Assembly: GCA_018822845.1 (NCBI GenBank)
Contig: JAHJJD010000003.1
Location: forward strand, 1-64,000
Origin: Gammaproteobacteria bacterium
Lineage (GTDB): Bacteria > Pseudomonadota > Gammaproteobacteria > Thiotrichales > Thiotrichaceae
Reading direction: 5' to 3'
Length of the DNA stretch: 64,000 nucleotides
Shown here one piece after another: positions 1 through 8,446 of this stretch. The translations under genes and the position numbers were made by a program. The first letter of the stretch is position 1. Each line of letters begins with the position of its first letter. The notes beneath the pieces were generated by a model. The model did no database searches, had not been told where the DNA came from, and saw only the letters and a list, made by a program, of their open reading frames with translations.

Positions 1-2873
1 TCGAAATCTTCCAGCTTTTCCAGATAGCCATACTCGATCAAATACGTCGGATCGCGCTCGTATTCACGCAAGCGTGACCAGATTTCGGGGATCAGCAGGC
101 TGATGTCGTGATCCACCCGCAAATTCGCGCCGATATAGCCCGCCGCGCTGGAAAAACCCGCATACCCGCTGATCAGGAACGACACCAGCGCATTGTTCAA
201 ATCCGCCGTGGTGCGCAAGGCGTTGAACGGCCCTTTGGTCAGCGCACCTTCACTGCCCGCACCGGTAGTGGATGGCGATTTGCCAGTCACGCTACAGATG
301 AAATCCATGAACAGTTCCGGCAGTTCCTGATAATGGATCGGGTTGAATACCGCCAGCGGACGGATGCCCTTGCCCGGCGGGTTGTTGCGCCGCCCGGTCA
401 GTACTGCATCCACCGGGGTAATCAGTGGCTGATCCAGCGGCACGCGCCGCAGGAAACGTGCGCCCATTTCCGCAACGTACTTGCGCAACGGCTGCTGCAA
501 ATCGGGGCGGATTTGCAGGTAACGCGGGTTTTCGCTCGGCTTGCCATTGACCAGACGCGGGTTGGCGGAAGACACCACGTATTCGCCGGATTCACACGCC
601 GCTTGCAGCAAAGTCGCCATCGGTGCGGTGTATTTCTGGAACTCGACCACATCCTCAACGATTTCGGTCAACGAATCGCCCTTGAGCGGCTCGAAATTGG
701 CAATGAAGTTGCCCGCTTGCGCCATATCGAATTCGGTTTGCTTGTCGAAACCGCGATGGATCGCTTCATCCGGGCGCTGGAACAGGCGATATTCGCAGTT
801 TTTCACCAGCTTGACGCTGGGATTGGAAGATTTGGGAGAACGGTTTGGCAATACATCAGCGCTGACCACCACGGACGCGCTGATGTCGTCTTCCATCTGC
901 ACTTTTTCGGTGGCGATGAAATCCTGCCGCACCTTGTAGGTGTGCCAATTGCCACCCTTGTCCAGCCCTACGCGCAGGTAGGAAGCGACCAGTTCGCGCC
1001 CGTCCTGCTTGAGTGCGTTGCCCGGCATCCCGTTGATCACGTCCACCGAGAAATGCTTGCGCCAGTCCTGCCCCCAGGCCGGTTTGTACATGCGCTTGAT
1101 GATGAACACATGCGACAAAATCCGCGCCGGAATCGCTGCCAGCCACGCATTGTATTCATCGGTATTGCTGGGCGAAGGGGTAAGCAGTTTGATCACCGAG
1201 CCGAGGCTGCGTTCTTCACTGAGCGGCTGGCGGGTCGGGTCACGGTCTTCGGCGGCGAATTCCGGCTTGAGACGCTGGGTGTAGTCGTGGTTGAAAATGG
1301 CTGCGACCTGATCCATATCGGTCTCGAAATCCTGCACGAATACCGGCCCGTAAATCACTGCGTCATTCAGCGACTTGGAAATTTCAGACTTGCCGCCGCC
1401 AGACACGGTACAGGGTTTGTGGCAAAAGGTGCCTTCCGCATCCGTACCGATAATGCGCCATGACGGGGCAGACGGGTGTTTCTGCATCTCGGTCTTGTAG
1501 CCGTTGGGCTGCATGTAGACCTTGTTGGGGCGCAATTTGATGCTGTATTCGCTGCCCTCATGCTTCCAGCGGATGGTCTGGGTGCGTAAATCCATGCGGA
1601 TGTCGAGCGGCAGGTAAATCAGGTCGGGGAACTGCTTGTCGATGGCATAGCCTTCTGGCTGCACGTCCATCACACTGCCGTATTGCGCCACCATATTGGC
1701 GAAGTTGTAAAGCTCCGGGCGCTTGCGGGTGCGGCTGTCCGCGCCGTATTCCTCACCGTGGTTGCGGCGCTGGAACGCGAGTGCGCCACCGGCATGTTCC
1801 TCTTCAGCCAGCCCGAACAGGTTGGCGGAATAGCTGATCTGGGTTTTGACTTCCTTCTTGCAGTAGCCGTAATAGTTGTCGGCGAGGATGGTGACAATCA
1901 CGCCGCGCTTGTCGCGTGCCGTTACTTTGAAGGCGTTGCCATCATTGTAACGTTCGCCCTCTTCCTGCCAGCACATACCATCCTTGCGCTGGCGTTCGCT
2001 GGCTTGGTCGTAGTGCGGCAAGCCCAGTTCCTGCTTGGTCAGGCGGGTCAAATGCGGGGCAAGGATCACGCAGCCGGTATGCCCCGTCCAGTGTTCCACA
2101 TCCAGCGCGGCATCGTGTTTGGGCAAGTAGGGGTTACCTGCATTGCCGAAAATGCTTTCGACGAAATCGAGGTTGCTGACCAGATTGCCGGGGGCGAAGA
2201 AACGGATTTCCATGCTTTTTTCCGCATCCACGCCGGGAATCTCCGGGCAGACTACCGGGCGCAGCAGCAGCGAGACGAACAGGCGGGCTTTTTGCTCCTC
2301 GTTAGCGGTGAAGGGCAATTCCAGCAACTCATCTGGCGGGTTGAGGGCGTGGGCCAGCATCCGCGCATAGGCGAGTTTCGGCACAGCTTTCTTGTCGCCG
2401 GGGATCGGCAAGCCACCTTCTGCAATGTGGAACGAGCCTTTGGTGGTGCGGCGGTCATTCGCCGGGTTGTGCAAAATGCCCTGCTTGATACGGTAGCTGG
2501 ATACGATGTCAGATTTGAATTCATCACCATCGGACGGCAGGGAGAGTTCCCGCGCCACACCGTAGCGGTCAAGCACGATGCTGTTGCCAGGCAGGCGCAC
2601 ATTGGCGGAATCGCCGCAATCTTGCAGGTAACTGTCGAGGAAATCCTGAATACGGCGGTCAGCGGGGCACAGATAACCCGTCAGCAAGCGGTTCTTTTCG
2701 CGGTAACTGGCCAGCAAATCGTCGGCGATGGAGAGGAATTCGTTGTCCCCGGCATGAGCGGCAGGTTGGCCGGTGGAGGAGAGTTTCAGGTTGATATAAA
2801 GCTGGAGACGGCGGCGTTCGGCGTCGGAGTCCGGGCGTGACTTGCCCAAACCCAGGGAAGTTTCCATATTCAT
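1..2873 (-). CDS. PPi-type phosphoenolpyruvate carboxykinase, C-terminus beyond window
   Basis: The frame is open from ATG 2873 to the left window edge, giving at least 957 residues with no stop, so the C-terminus is missing. I recognise the sequence as the diphosphate-dependent PEP carboxykinase family (EC 4.1.1.38; about 1,100 residues in Propionibacterium and Entamoeba), which interconverts PEP plus phosphate plus CO2 and oxaloacetate plus diphosphate in the cytoplasm. Supporting motifs are [13 protein letters not shown] near residues 260-275, YNDGNAFKV followed by [19 protein letters not shown], and the phosphate-binding-like loop [10 protein letters not shown] with GGGKSE at 492-497. It is unrelated in length to ATP- or GTP-PEPCK. 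The start is chosen because GAGAG lies 9 bases upstream; ATG 2867 is an in-frame alternative. Recognition is from memory of the family, not from a search. Confidence 0.75.
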   Translation of the reverse strand, partial: MNMETSLGLGKSRPDSDAERRRLQLYINLKLSSTGQPAAHAGDNEFLSIADDLLASYREKNRLLTGYLCPADRRIQDFLDSYLQDCGDSANVRLPGNSIVLDRYGVARELSLPSDGDEFKSDIVSSYRIKQGILHNPANDRRTTKGSFHIAEGGLPIPGDKKAVPKLAYARMLAHALNPPDELLELPFTANEEQKARLFVSLLLRPVVCPEIPGVDAEKSMEIRFFAPGNLVSNLDFVESIFGNAGNPYLPKHDAALDVEHWTGHTGCVILAPHLTRLTKQELGLPHYDQASERQRKDGMCWQEEGERYNDGNAFKVTARDKRGVIVTILADNYYGYCKKEVKTQISYSANLFGLAEEEHAGGALAFQRRNHGEEYGADSRTRKRPELYNFANMVAQYGSVMDVQPEGYAIDKQFPDLIYLPLDIRMDLRTQTIRWKHEGSEYSIKLRPNKVYMQPNGYKTEMQKHPSAPSWRIIGTDAEGTFCHKPCTVSGGGKSEISKSLNDAVIYGPVFVQDFETDMDQVAAIFNHDYTQRLKPEFAAEDRDPTRQPLSEERSLGSVIKLLTPSPSNTDEYNAWLAAIPARILSHVFIIKRMYKPAWGQDWRKHFSVDVINGMPGNALKQDGRELVASYLRVGLDKGGNWHTYKVRQDFIATEKVQMEDDISASVVVSADVLPNRSPKSSNPSVKLVKNCEYRLFQRPDEAIHRGFDKQTEFDMAQAGNFIANFEPLKGDSLTEIVEDVVEFQKYTAPMATLLQAACESGEYVVSSANPRLVNGKPSENPRYLQIRPDLQQPLRKYVAEMGARFLRRVPLDQPLITPVDAVLTGRRNNPPGKGIRPLAVFNPIHYQELPELFMDFICSVTGKSPSTTGAGSEGALTKGPFNALRTTADLNNALVSFLISGYAGFSSAAGYIGANLRVDHDISLLIPEIWSRLREYERDPTYLIEYGYLEKLEDF

Positions 2874-2996
2874 GCGGGCTGGCTCTCTTTGGTGCTAACT
2901 ATAGTGGTTGGCGGGAGGTTACCGACAAGCGGTGCAGAATTCCATATCCCACTTGCACGGGTGAGGATTAGCAAGTGGTTATTTTGGAAGAGAAAC

Positions 2997-3045
2997 CCCC
3001 ATCCCCAGCCCTTCCCCCGCAAGGGGGGAAGGGCTGGGGATGGGG
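2997..3045. repeat. Perfect GC-rich palindrome (solo palindromic element)
   Basis: Two perfectly complementary 22-base arms (2997-3018 and 3024-3045) are separated by a 5-base loop. The left arm begins CCCCATCCCCAGCCCTTCC, the same sequence that opens the longer element at 35680-35785. The right edge touches the stop codon of vapC (TAA at 3046-3048 on the minus strand). It could act as a bidirectional transcription terminator, but there is no adjacent T-run, so I treat it primarily as a mobile palindromic repeat. Confidence 0.8.
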
Positions 3046-3507
3046 TTAAGCGTTTGGGGTGTAGCTGGCTTGAGTTTCGTGGATCGTATTGTTCTGTGAC
3101 GGGTACGGGCTGATAAGTTTCACGCCGGGAACAGCTTTGAAATCGTCAACATTGGTGGTGAGGATGCTGTAGCCCTGTACCAATGCAGTTGCGGCAATTT
3201 GCAGGTCATGCACATTCAGGTTGCTGCGCCGCTGTTGCCCCAGGGCTTGCGCATACAACTCAGCATAGGTGCGGGCTACTTCGGTATCAAAATCCAGTAC
3301 CGGAATGGTGCTGAGGATGCTCTCGGCGTAGGTGTGCCGGTGCATGTATTCCTCTGGAGTTTTGGCAAGCTTAACCCCGGCGAGCATTTCCGCCACCGTG
3401 ATCGCTGCAATAAATACTGGCTCAGTTTGCAACACCGGGATTGCACCCAGTTCCAACCGTCCGTTTTCTGCGTCAATGAAAACGTTGGTGTCGATGATCA
3501 ATCCCAT
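3046..3507 (-). CDS. vapC: VapC-like PIN-domain toxin
   Basis: A 153-residue PIN-domain ribonuclease, the likely toxin of a type II toxin-antitoxin pair; such toxins cleave RNA, often tRNA. The PIN acidic cluster is visible: D7 in LIIDTNVF, a conserved E in TVAEMLAG near 40, D in NVHDLQIAATAL near 100, and TTNVDDF near 118. The ATG at 3507 overlaps the 3' end of the antitoxin gene by 10 bases, implying translational coupling. The C-terminal tail after ISPYPS is longer than usual, and the stop codon sits exactly at the edge of the palindrome at 2997-3045, so insertion of the repeat may have reset the C-terminus. Confidence 0.85.
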   Translation of the reverse strand: MGLIIDTNVFIDAENGRLELGAIPVLQTEPVFIAAITVAEMLAGVKLAKTPEEYMHRHTYAESILSTIPVLDFDTEVARTYAELYAQALGQQRRSNLNVHDLQIAATALVQGYSILTTNVDDFKAVPGVKLISPYPSQNNTIHETQASYTPNA

Positions 3508-3779
3508 GCTGATTTCGGCAATGCTGCCGCCTCACGGATAGTGCGCAGGTCTTGGCTGAAGGCGCGTTTTTCTTCCTGACTGAGGCTATGGCGTTGCAAC
3601 AACCTGCCCAAATCCGCCAAGGTTGCGCCATTGCTGATGACGGGGACAAGCTGGGCAACGTCTTGATTGCCGCGTGTAATGATCAGGCGGGAGCGGGATA
3701 CCCGCACCTGATCAATGGCTGAGGCGAGATTCCGCGCCAATTCGGTGGCGGAAATCCGGGGGGTGAGCAGGTTTGCCAT
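3498..3779 (-). CDS. Phd/YefM-family antitoxin
   Basis: A 93-residue protein upstream of and overlapping the PIN toxin gene. The N-terminus (ISATELARNLASAIDQV...LIITRGNQDVAQLVP) has the Phd/YefM pattern: a DNA-binding dimerisation domain with a conserved R/N-x-G turn. The C-terminal half (about 50-93) is charged and helical, as expected for the toxin-binding tail. It should neutralise the toxin and repress the shared promoter. A promoter with a palindrome between its -35 and -10 boxes lies immediately upstream (3808-3835). Confidence 0.8.
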   Translation of the reverse strand: MANLLTPRISATELARNLASAIDQVRVSRSRLIITRGNQDVAQLVPVISNGATLADLGRLLQRHSLSQEEKRAFSQDLRTIREAAALPKSAWD

Positions 3780-3807
3780 GGTGTTATCTCGAATGCTGAT
3801 TATGCGT

Positions 3808-3835
3808 ATAATACATAAAGTATGTATTTTTGCAA
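3808..3835 (-). promoter_or_regulatory. phd-vapC promoter with operator palindrome in its spacer
   Basis: On the minus strand there is a -35-like TTGCAA (3830-3835), a 16-base spacer and a -10-like TATTAT (3808-3813), 28 bases ahead of the antitoxin ATG. A perfect palindrome, ATACATA-CTT-TATGTAT (3811-3827), fills the spacer. A repressor bound there would block RNA polymerase, as expected for antitoxin autoregulation. Confidence 0.6.
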
Positions 3836-3859
3836 TTCCCCCGCAAGGGGTGAACGATA

Positions 3860-5059
3860 TTACGGCAACGGCGTTACCAGCAAGGTATGTAAGCGTTCCG
3901 CAATCGGTGCAAACCCGACGTACTGCTGCTGCAAACGCTCCAACAGCGGCAAGTTCTGCTGAATAGCCTGTTCCACGGCGGCATCACTCGCCGCAATTTG
4001 TTGCGCATCAAGCTGGCAATGATGGCGGGCGAAGTTGTGTAACACTTTGCGTTTAGGCCAACGTTTCGAGCCTGTCAGCGTCAACGCCATCGTGTCATGC
4101 GGCAAATACGGAACAGTACTGACCAGATCAAATACTGGCGCAAGCGAGCGGATCATCGTTGGTATTTCACCCGCACGAAAATCTTGCAGGCATGAGTAAA
4201 GCACCCCCAGGTTTTTCAGGTGAGCATCGCCATTCCTGACCCTGACATTGAGGTAACTGAGTTTGTACAAGTCATGCAAGGCTTGCGGCTGCTGTTCTGG
4301 CGACACGAACTGGCGGATGGTATTGGCGCAACTTTCCAGCGAACTGTCGTATTTCTGCTTCGTGCCCTTGGCTTGCAGCACGCAAAAATCTTCAAACCCC
4401 AGTGCCTCGCCGTGGCTATCGATGTCAAAGCGCTGGCTGATCAGCAGCCTTGCATCATCGCTCAGGTAAAAAGTGGGGACTTGCAGACCCGCATCCCTGG
4501 CAATGCTCATGCAGACGTATTCGTTGCAGCCCAGATGCGGGTAATCGTCCCCCCAGCTTTTGACGATGTAGTGTTCCAGCGGCAAGGCTAAATGCCCTTG
4601 CAGGTCGAGCAAGACTTTGGGCTGCACCCCCGCCACGCCGGATTGCCTGGCGTAACGCTGCAACAGTTCACTGAACAGATTGGCATCCTGATTGTGTAAC
4701 AGGTCATCCAGCGCCAAGGGTTTGTCAGCTGGGGCAGGTAAAGGTTGGTCTGCCAAGGCGTAGGCAATCCGCCCGATCTGGTGAGTGCCGAGGATAGTCA
4801 GCAGGGTCAGGTCGTCACTGCCGTATTGCTTGGCAGTCATGCGTTCGAGGGCTTCGCGCAACGCACCTTCGGGCAGGTTCATCTGGAAAATGGGGTGCAG
4901 TTGCCCATAGCTGTAGCTTTCATGGCGCAAGGGCATGGTCAGCGACACGGCTTCGCGGGCATCGTGGCGGTAGCTGAAAACGTATTGCTGTTGACTAGCG
5001 CTCAGGCGTCCGGCAATGCCGGGGCTGCCATGCCCGGTGTAGACATCGACCTCAGCCAT
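3860..5059 (-). CDS. hipA: HipA-type serine/threonine kinase toxin
   Basis: A 399-residue HipA-family kinase; E. coli HipA (440 residues) phosphorylates glutamyl-tRNA synthetase and causes dormancy. Kinase features are visible: EHYIVKSW with the likely ATP-contacting Lys near residue 165, the catalytic loop VRNGDAHLKN with its Asp, and PVFDLVSTVPY as the metal-binding Asp region. The N-terminal HipA domain has LPEGALREALE. The gene starts 8 bases inside the end of hipB, the standard hipBA arrangement. The N-terminus is shorter than in E. coli, so it belongs to a compact subfamily; the target cannot be predicted from sequence. Confidence 0.88.
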   Translation of the reverse strand: MAEVDVYTGHGSPGIAGRLSASQQQYVFSYRHDAREAVSLTMPLRHESYSYGQLHPIFQMNLPEGALREALERMTAKQYGSDDLTLLTILGTHQIGRIAYALADQPLPAPADKPLALDDLLHNQDANLFSELLQRYARQSGVAGVQPKVLLDLQGHLALPLEHYIVKSWGDDYPHLGCNEYVCMSIARDAGLQVPTFYLSDDARLLISQRFDIDSHGEALGFEDFCVLQAKGTKQKYDSSLESCANTIRQFVSPEQQPQALHDLYKLSYLNVRVRNGDAHLKNLGVLYSCLQDFRAGEIPTMIRSLAPVFDLVSTVPYLPHDTMALTLTGSKRWPKRKVLHNFARHHCQLDAQQIAASDAAVEQAIQQNLPLLERLQQQYVGFAPIAERLHTLLVTPLP

Positions 5060-5306
5060 GTTGCACCTTCAAATCGTCGAGCGTGGGCAAGCCTACATCT
5101 TGCGTGGTGAGGTTTTTGCCCAGCACCATCAACACGCGGTCTACCTTGCGGATGCCGATGTCGTTGTAATCATTGCGTTCGAGTGCACCGATAGTGGTGC
5201 GGTCGAGATGGCACAAGTCGGCAAGTTGTTGCTGGCTCCAACCGCGTGCTTTGCGGGCGGAGCGGATGGTTTCACCGATGGCTGCTAACATGATGTCTAT
5301 ATTCAT
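5052..5306 (-). CDS. hipB: HipB-type antitoxin and transcriptional repressor
   Basis: An 84-residue Xre-family helix-turn-helix protein (IRSARKARGWSQQQLADL...TTIGALERN) that precedes and overlaps hipA. It should bind HipA, neutralise it and repress the operon. ATG 5306 is chosen; a TTG one codon upstream is possible. The first codons lie inside an operator palindrome and no Shine-Dalgarno sequence is visible in the very short predicted leader, so translation may be weak or nearly leaderless. Confidence 0.82.
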   Translation of the reverse strand: MNIDIMLAAIGETIRSARKARGWSQQQLADLCHLDRTTIGALERNDYNDIGIRKVDRVLMVLGKNLTTQDVGLPTLDDLKVQHG

Positions 5307-5354
5307 CAAAAAATGGAATTACAGGATTATTGATGAATATAGACATCATTTCAA
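5290..5354 (-). promoter_or_regulatory. hipBA promoter with two HipB operator-like palindromes
   Basis: Two copies of TGATG-N8-CATCA occur at 5291-5308 and 5331-5348; the two blocks are themselves perfect inverted copies of each other (20-base arms, 5290-5309 and 5330-5349). The half-site spacing of 8 equals that of the E. coli HipB operator (TATCC-N8-GGATA). A promoter on the minus strand, TTGAAA (5349-5354), 17-base spacer, AATAAT (5326-5331), has one operator exactly in its spacer; the other covers the hipB start codon. Confidence 0.75.
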
Positions 5355-5489
5355 GTTAATTTATGCCCCAGGCTTCTCCCCTGCACCAAACCTGCACCAC
5401 GTTCTGCCAAATCTCCACATACGTACAACTGAATCTGCATCAGCGCCTTTTATAGTCACGGCAAGCACTCAACAAGAAAGGAGCCTTCC

Positions 5490-6875
5490 ATGCAAAACCA
5501 GCGTTTCTACCTTAAACTTGGCCTGATCGCTTTCCTGATAATGCTATTGCTGATTCCGCAAGCCTTCATTCTCGGGCTAGTGGGCGAACGCGAAAGCTGG
5601 CGCTATCAGGCGTACCAGAGCATCGAGCAAAGCTGGCCGGGGCAGCAAACCCTCGCCGGGCCGTTGCTGACGATTCCTTATTATTTCACCTACAACGTCA
5701 AGGAACGGGTCAAGGACAAGGATGGCAAGGAACGTGACATCCTGCGCGAAGTAACGGAAACAGATGAACTCAGCCTGATTCCGGCGCAACTCAATATCCA
5801 GAGCAAACTGGACAGCTCGCTGCGCTACCGGGGCATTTACGAAGTACCGGTTTACGCCAGCAGCTTGCAGGTCACGGGCGAATTCAACACCCAGCCACTG
5901 ATTGACCTTCAAGCCGAGTTGAAAGGCAAGCAAATCCACTGGGAAAAACCACAACTGTCGGTACTGGTACGCGACCAACGCGGTATCGCCAGCCCGCCCA
6001 GCCTGCAATGGAATGGCGCAACCATCGCCTTCAAACCGGGCAGCAACCTGTCAGGCACTGCCGCCGGAATGCACAGCAAACTCCCCGACATCGACCTGAC
6101 CCAAGCCAGCCGCCTGCCGTTTGCGTTCGATCTGGAACTGCGCGGCATGCGCTCAATGAATTTCGCCCTGCTGGCCGAAAACAGCGATGTGAAACTCGCT
6201 GCGAACTGGCCACACCCCAGCTTCACTGGCGAATTGCTGCCGGAAACCCGCGAAGTGACGGACACCGGTTTCACTGCGCACTGGCGCGCCTCCTCATTTT
6301 CCTACAACGTTAGCGGCGCGCTGGAACAATGCCGCAAGGGCGAATGCGCCAGCCTGCTGGAACGCGCCGTCGGTTTCGACCTGATCCAGCCGGTCGACGT
6401 GTACCAGCAGTCGGAACGCAGCGTGAAATACGCCGTGCTGTTCATCGTGCTGAGCTTCGTGGTACTGATTATGTTCGAACTGCTGAAGAAACTGCGGGTA
6501 CATCCGGTGCAATACACCCTGGTCGGGTTTGCGCTGCTGGTGTTCTACCTGCTACTGATTTCGTTGTCGGAACACATTGATTTCCTGAGCGCGTATGCAG
6601 TCGCGGCCTTGGCCAGCACCGGGTTGCTGACGCTGTATTTCGGCTCAATCCTGCATAGCCGCAAGCTGGGGCTGATGCTGGGTGGCGGCTTGGCTGGGCT
6701 GTACGCACTGTTGTACGTAATCTTGCAGGCTGAGGAAAATGCCCTGCTGATGGGCAGCGTGCTGATTTTTGCGGTACTGGCGGTGCTGATGCTGGCAACG
6801 CGCAATTTCGACTGGTATGCACTGACGACTCAAACGGCAGCAAAACCCAAGCCGGAAACAGTCGCAACCGAATGA
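5490..6875 (+). CDS. creD: Inner-membrane protein CreD family
   Basis: A 461-residue CreD (cell envelope integrity, formerly Cet) family protein. There is one N-terminal membrane segment (about 9-30), a large periplasmic region (about 31-300) containing the family motif RGIYEVPVYASSLQVTGEF, and a cluster of hydrophobic segments at about 310-440 (VLFIVLSFVVLIMFELL, GFALLVFYLLLISLSE and following). AAAGGAG lies 8 bases before the ATG. In enterobacteria creD is controlled by CreBC; no such two-component genes are adjacent here, so it stands alone. The biochemical function of the family is unresolved. Confidence 0.88.
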   Translation: MQNQRFYLKLGLIAFLIMLLLIPQAFILGLVGERESWRYQAYQSIEQSWPGQQTLAGPLLTIPYYFTYNVKERVKDKDGKERDILREVTETDELSLIPAQLNIQSKLDSSLRYRGIYEVPVYASSLQVTGEFNTQPLIDLQAELKGKQIHWEKPQLSVLVRDQRGIASPPSLQWNGATIAFKPGSNLSGTAAGMHSKLPDIDLTQASRLPFAFDLELRGMRSMNFALLAENSDVKLAANWPHPSFTGELLPETREVTDTGFTAHWRASSFSYNVSGALEQCRKGECASLLERAVGFDLIQPVDVYQQSERSVKYAVLFIVLSFVVLIMFELLKKLRVHPVQYTLVGFALLVFYLLLISLSEHIDFLSAYAVAALASTGLLTLYFGSILHSRKLGLMLGGGLAGLYALLYVILQAEENALLMGSVLIFAVLAVLMLATRNFDWYALTTQTAAKPKPETVATE

Positions 6876-6880
6876 ACCGT

Positions 6881-6906
6881 GTAGGGGCGCACCCCTGTGT
6901 GCGCCC
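6881..6906. repeat. Short palindrome of the GTAGGGGCG repeat family
   Basis: GTAGGGGCGCACCCC followed by TGTGTGCGCCC folds into an 8-bp stem (6885-6892 with 6899-6906). It starts with the same GTAGGGGCG as the larger inverted repeat at 28581-28650 and sits just after the creD stop codon. Confidence 0.6.
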
Positions 6907-6951
6907 TCTCTGGACGAAAAAGTTTGGATGAAAGGAGGTTTGGAGGCAGTT

Positions 6952-7410
6952 TCAGCTTTCCTTTTTCACATGGCGGGTGAGGAAACGGTCAAGCTGGTTG
7001 GCGAAAGCCTGCCGATCCGTCTGATTGAGCGTGGGCGGCCCACCGGTCATCACCCCGCTGCTGCGCATTTCCTCCATCGCATTGCGCACCCGCAGGCGTT
7101 CGCGGATATTTTCCGGGGTGTAAAACTGCCCGCGCGGGTTGAGCGCATGGCCTTTTTTCTCAATGACTTCGGCAGCCAGCGGGATGTCGGCGGTAATGAC
7201 CAGATCACCTGCTTCCAGCTCTTGCACAATGCGGTTATCCGCCACATCGAAACCGGCCTGAACCTGGATGCTTTTGATGTACAGCGATGGCGGGGTACGC
7301 AATGGCTGGTTAGCGACCAGCGTCGTCCGCACTTTCACCCGCTCGGCGGCGCGGAACAGGATTTCCTTGATCACGTTGGGGCAGGCGTCGGCATCGACCC
7401 AGATTTGCAT
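6952..7410 (-). CDS. yaiI: YaiI/YqxD family protein (UPF0178, DUF188)
   Basis: A 152-residue protein matching the YaiI/YqxD family throughout: N-terminal [14 protein letters not shown], central [19 protein letters not shown], and [15 protein letters not shown] with a GVMTGGPP motif. The fold is related to PIN-like nucleases, with conserved Asp residues near the N-terminus (D6, D8) and in TADIPLA, but no activity is established for the family. AAGGA lies 7 bases upstream of the ATG. It is read towards creD. Confidence 0.88.
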   Translation of the reverse strand: MQIWVDADACPNVIKEILFRAAERVKVRTTLVANQPLRTPPSLYIKSIQVQAGFDVADNRIVQELEAGDLVITADIPLAAEVIEKKGHALNPRGQFYTPENIRERLRVRNAMEEMRSSGVMTGGPPTLNQTDRQAFANQLDRFLTRHVKKES

Positions 7411-7440
7411 GGTGGTTCCTTGGAAGTAGTATCAGTAATT

Positions 7441-8385
7441 TCAGAGCAGCACTCCCTGCCGCCGTTCCTTGCCATTGGCAACAGGCACACCATCTGACAG
7501 CATTTCCAGTGTTTCCCCCCGGTATTTAGGGTACAAACCGGATAGCTGCCGAATATTGGTATGCAACGACGCAAAATAATCGTCATCAACTTCAATGCCT
7601 ATGGCATCGTAGCCAACGGCCTGACAAGCGGCAAGCGTAGAGCCAGAACCACAGAACGGGTCCAACACCTGGCCTTTCCCAAGTGGCAACAGGCTGCGGG
7701 TCAGAATACGCAACAAATGCTGGGGTTTCAGGGTAGGATGGTCTGAAACTGCCTCCTCGATTATTGGTGTTTTACCACTCTGAATAATATCGGGTAAGGG
7801 TTGGTCTACACTCAAACGGCGCAATGCCCCCGTTCCCCACTTCCGCAAATTTTGGGCTACCGTTTTCTCAGCAATGGGTTTACGGAACAGCATCCAGGGT
7901 TCATAAGCCCCACGAGGCGTGACACAAACATTGGCAAACTCCTGTTCTGCCAATTTCGGGCGGTCGCCCCCCCGAAAACCGCGATATAAGCGCATAATGG
8001 CTCCCCGAACTTCGTAGCCTGCTTCTGCCATGCCACTTTGCACCAAATGTTGCAACATCGGTGTTCCGGCAAGAAAAACATGCGCCCCCGGTATCAGGGC
8101 AGGCATTAGCGCTTCACCAAACTCACGGAAATACACCCGCACATGCTCACGTTCCTGTTGGTTCAGTGTGGTAAAACGGGGAAGCGGCGCACGCTGACTA
8201 CCCCCGATGGTGGGAGGAATCCGCCACACCCCACCGCGACCATTACGCAGCTTGACCATTTCATGGGGAAGAAATTCGACAATGCCGAATGGAGGGTCAG
8301 TGCAAACAGCGTGGATGCTCAGAGGCGTCTGCTGTTCCCGCAGCCATTCAAAGCAGTTTGCGTGGTGTACTTCATAATGTGCCAT
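7441..8385 (-). CDS. Beta-class DNA methyltransferase of a type II R-M system
   Basis: A 314-residue amino-methyltransferase (N4-cytosine or N6-adenine) from ATG 8385. The catalytic motif IV, TDPPFGIVEF, is near the N-terminus (about 29-38), and the AdoMet-binding motif I, LDPFCGSGST, comes late (about 240). That IV-before-I order defines the beta class. In between are YEPWMLFRKP and KWGTGALRR, typical of this group. It modifies the site cut by the divergently transcribed nuclease that starts 61 bases away. A longer reading frame extends upstream to 8541 but would run through the divergent promoter and into the nuclease gene, so I reject it. The position of methylation cannot be told from sequence alone. 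Confidence 0.85.
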   Translation of the reverse strand: MAHYEVHHANCFEWLREQQTPLSIHAVCTDPPFGIVEFLPHEMVKLRNGRGGVWRIPPTIGGSQRAPLPRFTTLNQQEREHVRVYFREFGEALMPALIPGAHVFLAGTPMLQHLVQSGMAEAGYEVRGAIMRLYRGFRGGDRPKLAEQEFANVCVTPRGAYEPWMLFRKPIAEKTVAQNLRKWGTGALRRLSVDQPLPDIIQSGKTPIIEEAVSDHPTLKPQHLLRILTRSLLPLGKGQVLDPFCGSGSTLAACQAVGYDAIGIEVDDDYFASLHTNIRQLSGLYPKYRGETLEMLSDGVPVANGKERRQGVLL

Positions 8386-8446
8386 ATTGGCAGTTTCGCC
8401 TATAGTTGAAAGACCGTCAAGCATATGACCGGTAAACTGTTGGGCT

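Noticed and set aside
108-2840. Two long plus-strand open frames (451 and 385 codons) at 108-1463 and 1683-2840
   Set aside because: They are antisense to a continuous minus-strand frame with clear PPi-PEPCK motifs; composition (His/Arg/Phe-rich, no motif) is typical of a shadow frame in GC-rich coding DNA.
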